Shown here: positions 31,232 to 41,679 of the stretch, piece after piece
How the letters are laid out: each line of letters starts with the position of its first letter
How positions within the stretch are numbered: the stretch's first letter is position 1
NCBI GenBank assembly: GCA_012934845.2
Contig: WNNJ02002564.1
Location: 19,572-83,571, forward strand
DNA length: 64,000 nucleotides
Reading direction: 5' to 3'
DNA from: Pomphorhynchus laevis
Taxonomy: Eukaryota > Acanthocephala > Palaeacanthocephala > Echinorhynchida > Pomphorhynchidae
Translations under genes and position numbers: made by a program
The notes under the pieces: generated by a model
Seen by the model: the letters and a program-made list of their open reading frames with translations, nothing else
Told to the model about the DNA's origin: nothing
The model's database searches: none

Positions 31232-33700
31232 ATGTATATAACATGTTTATATTATGCTATATATGGAGAAATTAAGGTCAGTAATTTTACTGTTCTAAAT
31301 CTTGAAATGGAGGAGTTTCCTCCGATCAAGAAACTCGTTAATTTGGTTAACATTACCCCACAATTCCAATGCAAAAAACAGTATTTCAACGAATTTATGA
31401 GAAAATTTATTAATACACAACCTAATAGAGTTATGATTAACTCTGCAAAAGTGATGAATAACTACTATACAGGATATCCTTCGTATCCTCGGACTTAGCC
31501 ACCTCTTTTGCCAAGTTCTTCAAAGAAAATTGTTCCCATAAATGAACTCTAGTATCAAAGCTTATTATGTCGTCAGTAAAGATTTCTAATATTATCCCCG
31601 ACCTAGAAAAAAAATATAGCAGAACTTCAAAAGCGTTATTCTCTTCAAAACATTAGATTTATTAAAAACAGACAACCAAACTCTTCCTATTGCATTCGCA
31701 AATACCGAAGAGGACAATGCCCATCTCCTGTCTAATGCAGCATTTAATCATTTTATGGGTTGCAACCTAAACTTTACAATTGCAAGTACGGACAATCTTA
31801 CATTTCCACAGTGTAACAAGTGTCACTTATGGGGACACTGGAACTCTACCTGTGGTAGGATAAAGAAATGCGGTGTGTGGATCTGATGAATTCGTCCATG
31901 ACACTTAATGCAAACTAGCTCCAAAATACACAAATTGCGGACTTGAACATCCTGCGTGTCAAAAAGATGCTTAGCATTCAAGGACTATGTGAGAAAACAC
32001 AGTAAAGAATAATGTCTATTCTCCACCCTGTAACGGCAAATTCGGTGTGTAACTCATCTGGACCTAATATGGACGAAATTTTCAACTTAAAACAATTCAG
32101 CAAGAAACAACTCGATCGATTGAATTACTGATTTGCCAGTTTGGCAAATACACCCTCTAAGCCTCCATAATCTCTCTTCCTGTTGCTAAATCTTCAAAGA
32201 AGAGAACAAAATCAAATTCTTCAAGTATGAACTCTAACAGGAGATTCACCTACTCCTCCAAGAAACCATTCCTGACTTTTTTCAAGACAGTGCCTCCTAT
32301 TGCAATTGCCAAGCAGAATGTAAACCTCTGGAGATTGACAGATGTAGTCACAAAGGAAAATGAAGATAACGCCCGTGGGCAAGTGTCTCTAACTTTTCCG
32401 GCTGGGTGTGGGAAGGGCAAACTTCTCACTACCGGTTCGGATGATGAGGAGGCATCCCACTATAGCTAGCTCAACACAATGCAAAGTATTCAAGAGCCTT
32501 TTTCACTGAATATCCTTCAGTGGAATTCGGGTTTGATCCCATCAGAATGGCCTTGTTTCAGGCAGCTATCCAACTCTTTCCTAGAATTGGTAATGAGAGT
32601 TTGACCGAATTTAATTCCTACCTCTCATCGCAAGCTACCGTGTTCGAAATTTAATCCCATCAGGTTTCCATGGGTATGTTAAAGATCGCTCGGTTCATTC
32701 AGCAATAGGTGATGTGCATCAGTTTTGTCAAGATAACAGTTATCAGCTTGCTGTGGCTGTCTTTCTTGATTTTTCTGCTGCATTTGACCGCATTTCCATT
32801 CCTTTTGTTACCTTTTCTCTCAGGTCCGTTGGGATGTATGCGAGAATTGTTAACAGTGTGGAAATATTGTTGTATAAGAAGCGATTCTTCTATGAAGACG
32901 ACCCTGATGCACGTCAGTTTTACCTCATTACGGGTGTGCCTCTAGGATCCCCACTTTCTCAAATTTTGTATCTTGCTGCCTCCATTATACTCTACAAAAA
33001 ATTTAAACGCGATCAACATCTTGTGGTATACGCTGATGATACCACATCCCTGTTCTCTGGATGCAGGTGCAAAGATGTAGTATCTGACATCAGCCGTTTC
33101 TTTTTAAGATTAAAAGGCCAGCTACCCATATTCAATCTTGTTCACAACTCCACTAAATTGCAGGTGGTCGTCTTTCATGGCGCCCCTACCACCTAAAAGA
33201 AACTTAAGAGATTAGCACTCTTTGCACTATCCTCCATTTTGCAGCCTCAACCACTCACTACCTTCACAAGCCGAATAAAATACTTATGGTTCACTATTAC
33301 GGTGAACTGGTCAGCGAAAGCTGACCTGGATATACTCAAACGTATCCTGAAGAAAGCTAGGTGGGCCCTTAAACGGGCTTAGCATTTGTCATTGAAAGGG
33401 AAAGCCCAAGTGCGCCTCTGGGGTACTTAGGCTATCTCGGGATTAATCTTCTTTTCAAGAGGACATCACCCAGAGCAAAGACTAAGGTTTCTCAAGCTCC
33501 TTATCTCGCGATTACCGAGCATAATCCGCCTTGATTGAATTCTTCGGAAAGTAAGAGACCCCGGGTGTTTTAGTCGGAGAGCGGTGTGCTGGATTGGCTG
33601 GAGGGCTCAGATCCCTGTGGATCTGAGGCCGTGACGCAATGAAGACTCCATTAACGACTGAACTGACTTTGCTTACTATGTTTCCTTTTTATTCGTTTTT
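31232..33700 (+). mobile_element. Jockey-group LINE, decayed, with large internal deletions
   Basis: A sister of the intact element at 44.1-48.0 kb. ORF1 remains include PIAFANTEEDNAHLLSN and the zinc knuckle CNKCHLWGHWNSTC (about 31800-31855). ORF2 begins with NILQWNSG (about 32510), then jumps to FQAAIQLFPRIGNESLTEF (about 32560), then to IPSGFHGYVKDRSVHSA (about 32655), and runs through RT motifs A (FLDFSAAFDRI), B (GVPLGSPLSQILYLAA) and C (VVYADDT) to 33196. Most of the endonuclease and the RT fingers are deleted. The Gln of motif B is Leu. Sequence continues to the 3' end near 33700. Clearly dead. Confidence 0.85.
32714..33196 (+). pseudogene. RT domain fragment of the decayed jockey-group LINE
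   Basis: A 160-codon open stretch covering RT motifs A to C: VFLDFSAAFDRISIPF, DPDARQFYLITGVPLGSPLS and VVYADDTTSLF. It is about 80% identical to residues 518-675 of the intact ORF2 at 44234-46705. It ends at a stop after FHGAPTT, where the intact copy continues with RKKLKRLA. Confidence 0.85.
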
Positions 33701-34039
33701 CGTTTTAAAACTTTTTAGTGGTTATACAGTTGTTAACAAAATCCTTATTATTAGTTATAATATAACTCTTAGATTCACATAAGTTAATCTAAATTTACTT
33801 AAAATGACCATTAAATAATTACCTGATTTGGGCATTTTAAACGCTCAAATCTGCGTTTTTAACTTAAGAGTTACTTTTCACAATCTCAAGGGATTTATTA
33901 GCTTAGAAATTAACTCATCTCTAGATGTTAGTATATACACAAATATTATATATTTATGTTTATAATTTTAATTCATTATGCAAGTATACTTTTAATATAA
34001 AGAATGCAACTGCTTGTTCGTTTGCATGAAATGATTGTA

Positions 34040-34230
34040 AGATGAACTTATTCAAAACTTATGTAATAAGTTCTGAATAAATCGATCTTATATGATACTT
34101 TATAAGTCATCAACAAATTCGTCCCGACCCCGATCGCTTAAAACCACTTCAAAAAATGGCCGTGCCTAATTATTTTCGTTCATTAAGAGATAACTTGATA
34201 TGCTCGCGTATTTTGCTAAATGAATACATA
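34040..34230 (+). mobile_element. Gypsy-type LTR retrotransposon scrap
   Basis: Shares taataagttctgaat, gatactttata, acaaattcgt, aaaaccacttgaa-like and aattattttcgttcatt with 12630-12775 of the gypsy fossil, the region between RT and RNase H. No other part of the element is recognisable nearby. Broken and old. Confidence 0.6.
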
Positions 34231-34269
34231 AATTTTTTGATATCGCAACACTCTTGTATCGAGTAATAG

Positions 34270-35080
34270 TATTTTCAATGATTTTAAATAGTTGATAACG
34301 ATCCATTATTGATCAAGAATTTTTGAAGCTGGATCAATTTACCAATTTCTGTGTCTTTTAATATTAGAAACCTAAGGGCTAATTACAGCTCTGGTGAGTA
34401 TTTAAAACTACAGTAGTTTGCATTTATATCCTTTACATAGTTGACATATGAACCGAATCAAAAATATCTCGCATATTTTGAAATTCGATCATAAAGGTTT
34501 AACAAATGACATCAACTTGAGGGAGTTGACGACGGTTTGCCACGGAATGGGTATCGATCATATTTTTGATCAGTCAATAAATGTTGGGTAATCTACAAGT
34601 TGTGTTAGTTAACTATTATTTAATCCACTACTTTTTATCGAACTATTTTTTGACATTTTATGACATCACGATTTTAAACGACACCGTTTTTGTACACCAT
34701 TGGCTGCTTATGATGGTATAAATGAGAAGTCGTTAAGAATTCTAAAACGTATCGAAAATTGCAAAATTTAGTAATTTATAAATTATCTAAACAAATGGCT
34801 TTAATTTTCCGTAAAAAAGGTCTTTTCGGTCAAATTCATGTATACATAATAATCTATATATTTAGAATATTTAGAATAGTTGATAATGATCCATTATTGA
34901 TAAAGAATAATTATAGGTGGATCTAAGAAAGGAGGAAAATTTTATTTTATATTTCGCTAACTTCTGTTAGCATCTTTAGAAAATTACTTAGTAATTTTCC
35001 GATGTTAACAAAGGTTAGCGAAATATTAAATAAAATTTCCCCTTTTATTGAATCCAGCTCCAATAATTCTTTATTGTGTT
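34270..35080 (-). repeat. R215 repeat copies, inverted orientation
   Basis: The reverse complement carries the same words as the 16.7-17.7 kb cluster: tttgtaatttataa-type ends, gatccattattgataaagaa, tttcgctaac and a gaaaattacttagtaatttt joint near 34980-35000, where a reversed copy meets a forward copy (gatgttaacaaaggttagcg). This head-to-head join forms an imperfect palindrome. There is a further fragment at 35395-35440. Confidence 0.75.
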
Positions 35081-35124
35081 AATAAGTCAAATAACGTATT
35101 TTTCAAAATGTCTACAAGGTAGTT

Positions 35125-35390
35125 CAATTCCCTCTATTCTAGGGTCTGGTCAACTTACTTTTAAAAGATGAACAGCACTAGATAAAAGTCAACCTCGCAA
35201 TTAGATGTTATTCTTTCAACTTCCTCTCATGACGTTGAGAATCTCAAATATCTTTGTAATCTAGGTAAAAGTGATCACCGTGTATTATCTTTCTATGCCC
35301 AATCAAAGCATGTTGATTCCGTAGTATCTTGTCAACATTAGTTTAACTTCTGGAAGGCAGACTTTTCATCTATTGCTGCTCATCTTTCAA
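35125..35390 (+). mobile_element. LINE endonuclease fragment
   Basis: Readable residues SSLDVILSTS, then LGKSDHRVLSFYAQ resemble the end of an APE-type LINE endonuclease, where a LDLI(L/F)S motif precedes the catalytic SDH. One stop interrupts it before FNFWKADFSSIAAH. It is isolated between R215 fragments; the family is unknown. Confidence 0.5.
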
Positions 35391-35469
35391 ATAAAAGAGG
35401 GAAATTTTATTTGATATTTCGCTAACCTCTGGTATCATCTTAGAAACTTGTCTGAAATATCAAATTTTC

Positions 35470-36450
35470 TTCCTTTTTTGATAACCTTCAATCTTTATTC
35501 TAATACGCGGTACCTTATCTAATGATCGGTTTATAAAATACTGGGTTATAAAATTTCTTTTTGTGATCAAATATTTCCATTTGTCAAATTATTAACAAAT
35601 TAACAAAATAAAAAATAAATTCATTTCTTAAAATAAATAATTTTCAAAAGTTTAATTTGTCTGCTTAATAAATATTCATGCTTTTATGATTTTTCCAGAA
35701 TGACGCCCAATCTTTATTTTAAGGTAGCATATTTATTTTTAATAGATTCATAAAATACTGGGTATAAAAAATTTTTAAATTAAAATTTATAATACAAAAT
35801 ATGTATTATAAAGGTGAGCTTCAGATGAGTAGCTATACGATAGCGATAAAATGATTTCTAGCGATAAAATGATTTCTAGCGATAAAATGATGACTATCGA
35901 TAATATATGTGGATAATTCAGTTTGATCATTTGTTAAATATAATAACCAAATATATAAATAAAAATATTACCAAAATTTTAATTTTTAAAGTTTAAAATA
36001 TTTAAGAATGAATAATAAATAACATACTCTGCGTTGGAATAAGATATTACACTAGATAATTACATTCATTGAGCGAAATATTGAATAGAAAAAATTATTT
36101 GTTTGGTATATCAAATATAAGAAAAAGCAACCAAAATTCGGTAGTCTTCATGTTAGCTTCAGACGACTAGTGATAATTTAAATGTAACGACAAATTCAGT
36201 TATTTTACTGCCTTCTTATGATCAATAAAGTAATCTTTGGAAAATATTAAACTCTTTTTACCAATTTTCAGAGTGATCAATGGTCAAAAAGTAAAGGTTT
36301 TATTTCCTGGAATGACAAACAGGCGTAGCCGAATTTCGTGAATTTCCTATGAAGTAACATTTTATTAGAATTTTATAAACATTTTATTAAAATTTTAAAA
36401 GTAGTAATTTCATTAATATATTTATACCGATAATTATCGTATAAATTTAG
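35470..36450. other. AT-rich DNA with small repeats
   Basis: Contains a triple 19-bp tandem repeat (tagcgataaaatgatttc, about 35838-35895) and a fragment (aataataaataacatactctg, about 36008-36060) related to the left arm of the Penelope-like cassette. No genes. Confidence 0.5.
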
Positions 36451-36451
36451 T

Positions 36452-36619
36452 ATTTCTTAAAATAATAAATTATTTGGTTTGAAATTCATCACAAATGATT
36501 GACAGCATTTTAGTGCCACTATTGTGTAAGACATTTTAATCAAAAGATTAAAAACAAATTTTAAATAAATAAAAATATTAATTTATAAGCCTTTTAAAAG
36601 TCTCTTTCATTTGATTATT
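36452..36619 (+). repeat. About 170-bp direct repeat, left copy
   Basis: Begins atttcttaaaataataaatt and ends agtctctttcatttgattat. It is over 90% alike with 37894-38072 and in the same orientation. Together the two copies bracket the two RT-associated tail fragments. Confidence 0.8.
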
Positions 36620-36631
36620 ATAACATACAAA

Positions 36632-36692
36632 AAAGTGGTGCACAACCAAGAGAAAGTGGTGCACGACTAAGAGAAAGGGGTGCACGACTCGA
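36632..36692 (+). repeat. Triple short tandem repeat (gtggtgcac)
   Basis: Three units of about 22-23 bp with gtggtgcac or ggggtgcac followed by gactaagagaaa. It lies between the left direct repeat and the first tail fragment. Confidence 0.7.
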
Positions 36693-36693
36693 T

Positions 36694-37098
36694 GTGGTGT
36701 GCTCTGAGATGAGGGGCGAAATATTCGAGCGGACGTTTATAGACGTCAACGTTTTTCAACACTTGCTCAATCTAAAGTCAACCGTAGCCCAGAATCCTCT
36801 TTACTCTACAATGAATCCCGCAAGCAGTCAAAATATTCCGAGAGAATATCGATCGTCGAGCATGAACATTTTGTTCCTGCCATATTCTCGACTTCTGGCG
36901 GAATCGGGGTATATGCTATGAGTCTATTAAGAGATATCACCGACAAGCGAACCCTAAGCGACAGATCCGCTTACCCAAACGTACTATGCCACCTAAAGAG
37001 GTGCATTGAATTTACAATAGCCCGTGCAGTGTCCGCGACCCTCCAGTGCCCTCCCTCGACAAGGCGGCACCCCTGTAGACAGATGACGACAATAGCCT
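36694..37098 (+). pseudogene. Retroelement tail-domain fragment 1
   Basis: Readable in two frames: FERTFIDVNVF, then YNESRKQSKYSERISIVEHE, HFVPAIFSTSGGIG, AMSLLRDITDK and FTIARAVSATLQC. This order (acidic DV.VF motif, Tyr-Arg/Lys-rich, VEH..F.P..FS..GG, LLR.I..., R..S) matches a conserved C-terminal region that I recall from RT-encoding retroelement proteins of many invertebrates and fishes, probably a restriction-like (PD-(D/E)XK) nuclease remnant. No RT is next to it. The assignment rests on remembered family patterns. Confidence 0.5.
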
Positions 37099-37254
37099 AA
37101 GAAAACACATTTAAATGTTAAAATAATTAGTGTTTTATCAAGGACCTATTTGCGGGTAACCTTTATGGTTGTATTAATGTTAGGATTCAATTTTTGTGCG
37201 AAAAAATTATAACATACAATTCCGTCAATAACAATGTTATATTCGAAAACCACA

Positions 37255-37660
37255 CAACAACCCGAGATAACGATGCAAGGATTACATAGCTTGTTCCGGA
37301 CTGTATGGCGATAGAACGGTGTGTACTCTCATGGATGTATGCGTTTTCAACGCGTTCGCACCTTCTAACAGCTCGAAAAGAGTAGATGCATGTTTCGAAT
37401 ATCACGAAACAAGAAAGAAGAGCAAGTATCTGGAAAGAGTTACTGTTGTTGAACACGCAACATTCATACCTGTGGTTTTTTCTCACTGGGGTGGTGCCGG
37501 TAAAGAAGCCAGTCAATTATTAAAGCGGATCGCCAGACTGCAATCTCTAAAAACTGGAGCTCAATATTCACAACAAATATCGAAGATTCGATTATGCCTT
37601 GGAATATCATTTGTCGTATGATTTCACGATGTATTCTCGGGGCACGATCATCACAGAACT
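37255..37660 (+). pseudogene. Retroelement tail-domain fragment 2
   Basis: A second, different copy of the same type of domain: LMDVCVFNAFAPSNSSKRV, CFEYHETRKKSKYLERV, VVEHATFIPVVFSHWGG, ASQLLKRIARLQSLK, YSQQISKIRLCLGISF and, in the next frame, CILGARSS. The part 37319-37621 is open for 100 codons. Frame changes occur just before the DV.VF motif and near the end. The family is the same type as fragment 1, but the two copies share only patchy identity, so they stem from different subfamilies. Confidence 0.55.
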
Positions 37661-37893
37661 GCCCAGCCCCGTCCTGTCTCTACGACGTAGCACAACCTTA
37701 CAATGAAGGATTTGAGATTACTTTGTTTGTAACTTATTTCGACTTGTTTGTAACTTATTTGATCAAACAATAATAATTAATAAAATAATAACATACAATA
37801 CTATAGTCATTCAGCTGTTTTGTCTGCTCACGGAAAATAGCCATGTAGAAAGAAATATAGCATTTCTTTAAGAAATGCCATTTCATAAGAAAT

Positions 37894-38072
37894 TTAGCAT
37901 TTCTTAAAATAATAAATTATTTGGTTTAAAAACATCACAAAGGATTGACAGCATTTTAGTACCACTATCGTTTAAGACATTTTAAAGACATTTTAATCAA
38001 AAGATTAAAAACAAATTTTAAATAAATAAAAATATTAATTTATAAGCCTTTTAAAAGTCTATTTCATTTGAT
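37894..38072 (+). repeat. About 170-bp direct repeat, right copy
   Basis: Same sequence as 36452-36619 with an 11-bp internal duplication (acattttaaagacatttt). Same orientation. Confidence 0.8.
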
Positions 38073-38079
38073 TATGAAA

Positions 38080-38740
38080 TTTAGTTATACATTTTATGAT
38101 AAACATTTGGTTATTGCAAAAAGTTCGATTATGACCGTACATTTGACCTTCGTGATTGCAAATAAAATTTCATTAAAACGGATAAAATACTGAGAGTATT
38201 TATTAAAACGTGTTGTTTTGTTAACTCTATCTCCTAATTTGTATCTAAACATATAATCTTAACATCATAAGTAAGATTTTGTAAAGGATTCTTGTATTTC
38301 TTTTTAAATATCAAATATACGATAGAATCAATTACCTTTTGAGTTGGACCCCAATAACCCGGTGCTACAAATAAGATCACCAACTGTGATAATTCTTTAG
38401 ATTAAAAACCAGTAAACGAAATTCCCTAGGGATAAGTAAATTACAAAGTGTATATATAATTCAATAAATTTTATTAAAAATATTTTAGCATTCAAAACAC
38501 GAAATTGGATCCTATATGAAGATCAGTATGTGATTATTCAAGCCGTGATATCTAAACATGGATTTCGAAAAATTATTTCAAAAACGAAAACAAGATACAC
38601 ATTAGCCTAATATATATAGTGTGTGTAATATCAAAAAGGAGAACACACTTTACTTTGTAAAAACGAATTCAACATTGTTGCTTCATTGCAGATTTAGTAG
38701 TAAGCATAGATAAGCAGCCAGAATTTGTTTTCATACTTTT
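38080..38740. other. Intergenic DNA 3' of the Hsp40 gene
   Basis: AT-rich with no recognised feature; the 3' UTR of the minus-strand DNAJ gene should fall in its right part. Confidence 0.4.
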
Positions 38741-38741
38741 A

Positions 38742-39767
38742 TCATTCGAGGAACACCCTAGATAGAACTTCTTTCACGCGAGGAGATATAGTGGTAGGAA
38801 ATTTAATATTGAAGCTTATTATCTTTTTACCACGTTTATGTGGAGATTTAGGTATAGGCAGTCCGCGATTAGGTTGTTCTATTCTGTCATTTGGCTTTAT
38901 AACACGGGTTAATCGTAAAGGTTGGGTAGTACCGTCAATATTAGGAATGGAAATCGTGCAGTTTCCTAACAGTGCCTGTTTCAGAGTAATATCGGCAACA
39001 TAGTGAATGTCATATCCGTCACGCTTGAAAATTGGATGTGGCTTATCACACAGTATGAATACAATATCAGCCGGTATCGTGTTTGGATTCTGATCACCTT
39101 CCTTTGGAAATGTTATCTTAGTACCTGCCTTCCAGCCAGGTTTTACATCAATTGTAAGTACCTTTTCTTCCATTACCACCGATCCATCAGAATTTATAAC
39201 TCGCCTACCAATTTTCATCTTTTTCGAGCATCCTTTAAACACCTCCTCTAAACTAACCATCAAATTGTGATTGATTGCAGGGTCTTGCTTCATTTGACCG
39301 CCATGATTTTGAAAGTTCGTGTGATTGCGACCTGATAGATTGTTACCACGAATATGGGCTGAAAATAGCTTAAAAGGATCACGCATGTCACTTGATCCAT
39401 CATCAAACATAAGGTCAGACAAATCGGAAAATGGAAATTTGTCGCCAAAGAAGTTTTTAAACGTTTCGGTAGGATCACCACTCCAGTATCGAAATTTAGG
39501 ACCACCTGCTCTGCCAGTGGCACCGGCATACTCACCACCAGAACTAGCTTGGAGTCCTTCTTCTCCATGAACATCGTATATCTCTCGTTTGTTCTTATCT
39601 ATCAAAACCTCATATGCTTCAGCAACTTCTTTAAACTTAGCCTCTGCATTTGATTCTTTACATTTATCTGGATGATATTTCAAGGCTAGCTTTCTGTATG
39701 CCTTCTTTATGTCGGCTTCAGTTGCATTGCGTGGAATTCCCAATATTTTGTAATAATCTTTACCCAT
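38742..39767 (-). CDS. DNAJB1: Type II Hsp40 co-chaperone (DNAJB1/4/5 group)
   Basis: A 341-residue single-exon protein. Residues 1-70 are a J domain with the HPD triad at 32-34, which stimulates Hsp70 ATPase. A Gly/Phe-rich linker follows (about 75-155, with [11 protein letters not shown]). The DnaJ C-terminal substrate-binding domains run from about 165 ([20 protein letters not shown]) to 335, including [16 protein letters not shown] (211-226) and [17 protein letters not shown] (250-266). There is no zinc-finger CxxCxGxG, so it is type II, not DNAJA. Length and order match human DNAJB1 and DNAJB4 (about 340 aa); the sequence cannot separate these paralogues. It delivers unfolded proteins to cytosolic Hsp70. 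I see no introns or retrotransposition marks (no poly-A tract or target duplication), so I read it as a true gene. Confidence 0.95.
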   Translation of the reverse strand: MGKDYYKILGIPRNATEADIKKAYRKLALKYHPDKCKESNAEAKFKEVAEAYEVLIDKNKREIYDVHGEEGLQASSGGEYAGATGRAGGPKFRYWSGDPTETFKNFFGDKFPFSDLSDLMFDDGSSDMRDPFKLFSAHIRGNNLSGRNHTNFQNHGGQMKQDPAINHNLMVSLEEVFKGCSKKMKIGRRVINSDGSVVMEEKVLTIDVKPGWKAGTKITFPKEGDQNPNTIPADIVFILCDKPHPIFKRDGYDIHYVADITLKQALLGNCTISIPNIDGTTQPLRLTRVIKPNDRIEQPNRGLPIPKSPHKRGKKIISFNIKFPTTISPRVKEVLSRVFLE

Positions 39768-39779
39768 TTTGAATTAGTT

Positions 39780-40160
39780 TAACCTGGTGTTCATAACCGA
39801 GATATTTTAAGAAACAATTATCTATAATATAAAAATATAACCGTTAAATGTGTATGAATTAATGTTTTTACACCATGTTGGTATCTTTTTCAATAATATT
39901 TGAACAAATACAAAGATAGAACATTAAATACTTAAAAGTTTAAAATTATCATGCTTGTTTAAATTCGGTAGTAGCAGTTTGATTAGCAGTTTTACTATTC
40001 GGTTGTGTTATAATTTTATTGTGCACTTAAAAATAGTCAATATTTATACGACCCAACTGGTATCCCGATTCACTAATTTATAACATAATAAAAATTAAAA
40101 TTGTTAAATAAAATTAAAATATACTCCTTTATCAGGAGTATAATCCTTTATACTCCTTTA
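39780..40160. promoter_or_regulatory. Likely promoter region of the DNAJB gene
   Basis: Immediately upstream (minus strand) of the Hsp40 start. No clear run of heat-shock elements (nGAAn inverted triplets) or TATA box could be supported, so promoter function is inferred from position only. Confidence 0.25.
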
Positions 40161-40166
40161 AAAGGT

Positions 40167-40320
40167 TTTTGCGTAGTTTATTAGATCAAAGAGCTTAGTT
40201 ATTATTATATACCGCCAGAGCTTTCGCCGCGTTACAGCTTCCTCAGTGGCTCAAACACGGCGAAAGCTCTGGCAGTATATAATAATAACTCAGCTCTTTG
40301 ATCTAATAAACTACACAAAA
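40167..40320. repeat. Long foldback hairpin, 63-bp arms and 28-bp loop
   Basis: Arms 40167-40229 and 40258-40320 are reverse complements with only three mismatches, around a loop cgttacagc...gctcaaaca. Words include gtttattagatcaaagagct and gccagagctttcgccg. The GC-richer inner part is unusual in this AT-rich area. It may be a MITE, the ends of a collapsed transposon, or a source of a small hairpin RNA; no target duplication is visible. Confidence 0.9.
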
Positions 40321-41520
40321 TCTTAACAACATGAGGCTGAGAGATAAGCGGACATTTAAAAGGGGTACATCTAGAGGTTATTAATTTCTTGAAAATATAA
40401 AATTATTGATAAATCTTTTAATCTTAATTTGATGTTGGGCTCAGTATTTTACAACAACTGAGTCTGGTTAAGAGAATATAAGCTTTATAGTTTTATTACA
40501 GATTTTACAAATCAATTTAAAAAATATTAAAATCTTCAAATTTTTCAAATTCTAATATAATTAAAATAGATTCCTTTCTAATATTTTTACAGCCATTAAA
40601 TTTCTTGAATATGTCAAACTATTAATAACTAAATATAAAAACGGACTTTTTAAAATTTTATAATTATTTGCAATGCAAAATAACTTAATTTGATTGTCTA
40701 AACTTTTTTACTTTCTTTTTTAAATCCTGTAGATAAATCAGATGAACATAAAAAAATAATTTTTTAAGTTAACTTTTTGTTAACTTTTTTATCATCATAT
40801 TAAAAGGGGTTATTATTTTCATGAAATTAATAACTTGAAATTTAATAAAATTAATAAATTTGTAAATTTAATAAATTTAAAAAGGGTAAAAAAGGAAACC
40901 AAGTACACCCATAAATGAATTGTCGCTGACTTTCTATATCCACTTTTGTGAGTAAAAAACGTGGGCCTATCGACTTTGCATCGAGAAATAATATCTAAAT
41001 CACTGCATGTTTCGAAATATTTATCTTTAAATAGTTATAAAAATTATTTTAAAGATCAAGAAATTTCCTATTTTAAATTTATATATGATACAAAGCTTCA
41101 CTTAAGTAAAGCGATTAAAGCTTTACTTAAACGTAAAGCTATTTAATATGGAACATAACACATCGTTGAAGACGTGCTCTATTAGATGGTTCAACTATGA
41201 GAAAGTGAAATAAACATCCATTTTGAGTGATATGATTATCAAATATACATTTTTTTTATTAAATTATGTTAAAATTTTACAAAAATAACTGTTAAAAATA
41301 CAGGAAATTATCACATAAAATTATTTAAATAGAGATCCAAACCAGTTGTATCATTTTTTATCCTTCATATGAAAATTAAGATCAACAACAAACTAGAAAT
41401 TTAAAAATTTGTCAAATTTATCAATAAAGAAACTAATTATCAGTTACTTATCAATTAAGGCAGTAATAAGAACTTTATTCTTATTATTATAAGAATAAAG
41501 CTGAAAGACTTTCCATTGAT
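40321..41520. other. AT-rich intergenic DNA
   Basis: No supported gene. A 61-codon frame at 40961-41146 contains no recognised motif. Confidence 0.45.
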
Positions 41521-41559
41521 AACGACTTTTGCTAGTATCCTTCCAATTGATCTGTCGTA

Positions 41560-41670
41560 ATGGCCTGTCACCGGGTGTTGTCCGCGTTTAGCTCACCCCT
41601 TAGCTGAAATGTTGCGGGGAGTTTTTAGGAGCACCAGGAGGTGGAACGGTCATAACCCCCCTTAATCTTT
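41560..41670. other. GC-richer island of unknown nature
   Basis: About 110 bp (gtcgtaatggcctgtcaccg to acggtcataacccccc) stand out from the AT-rich surroundings. The base composition resembles LINE leader sequence or an RNA gene, but I find no tRNA cloverleaf, no box A/B pair and no coding match. Confidence 0.25.
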
Positions 41671-41679
41671 AATTGTGTG

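Noticed and set aside
38725-39570. Plus-strand frames of 80-90 codons opposite the DNAJ gene
   Set aside because: Antisense shadows of a clearly conserved Hsp40.
41560-41670. Possible tRNA or other small RNA gene in a GC-richer island
   Set aside because: No cloverleaf, anticodon stem or internal promoter boxes could be drawn.
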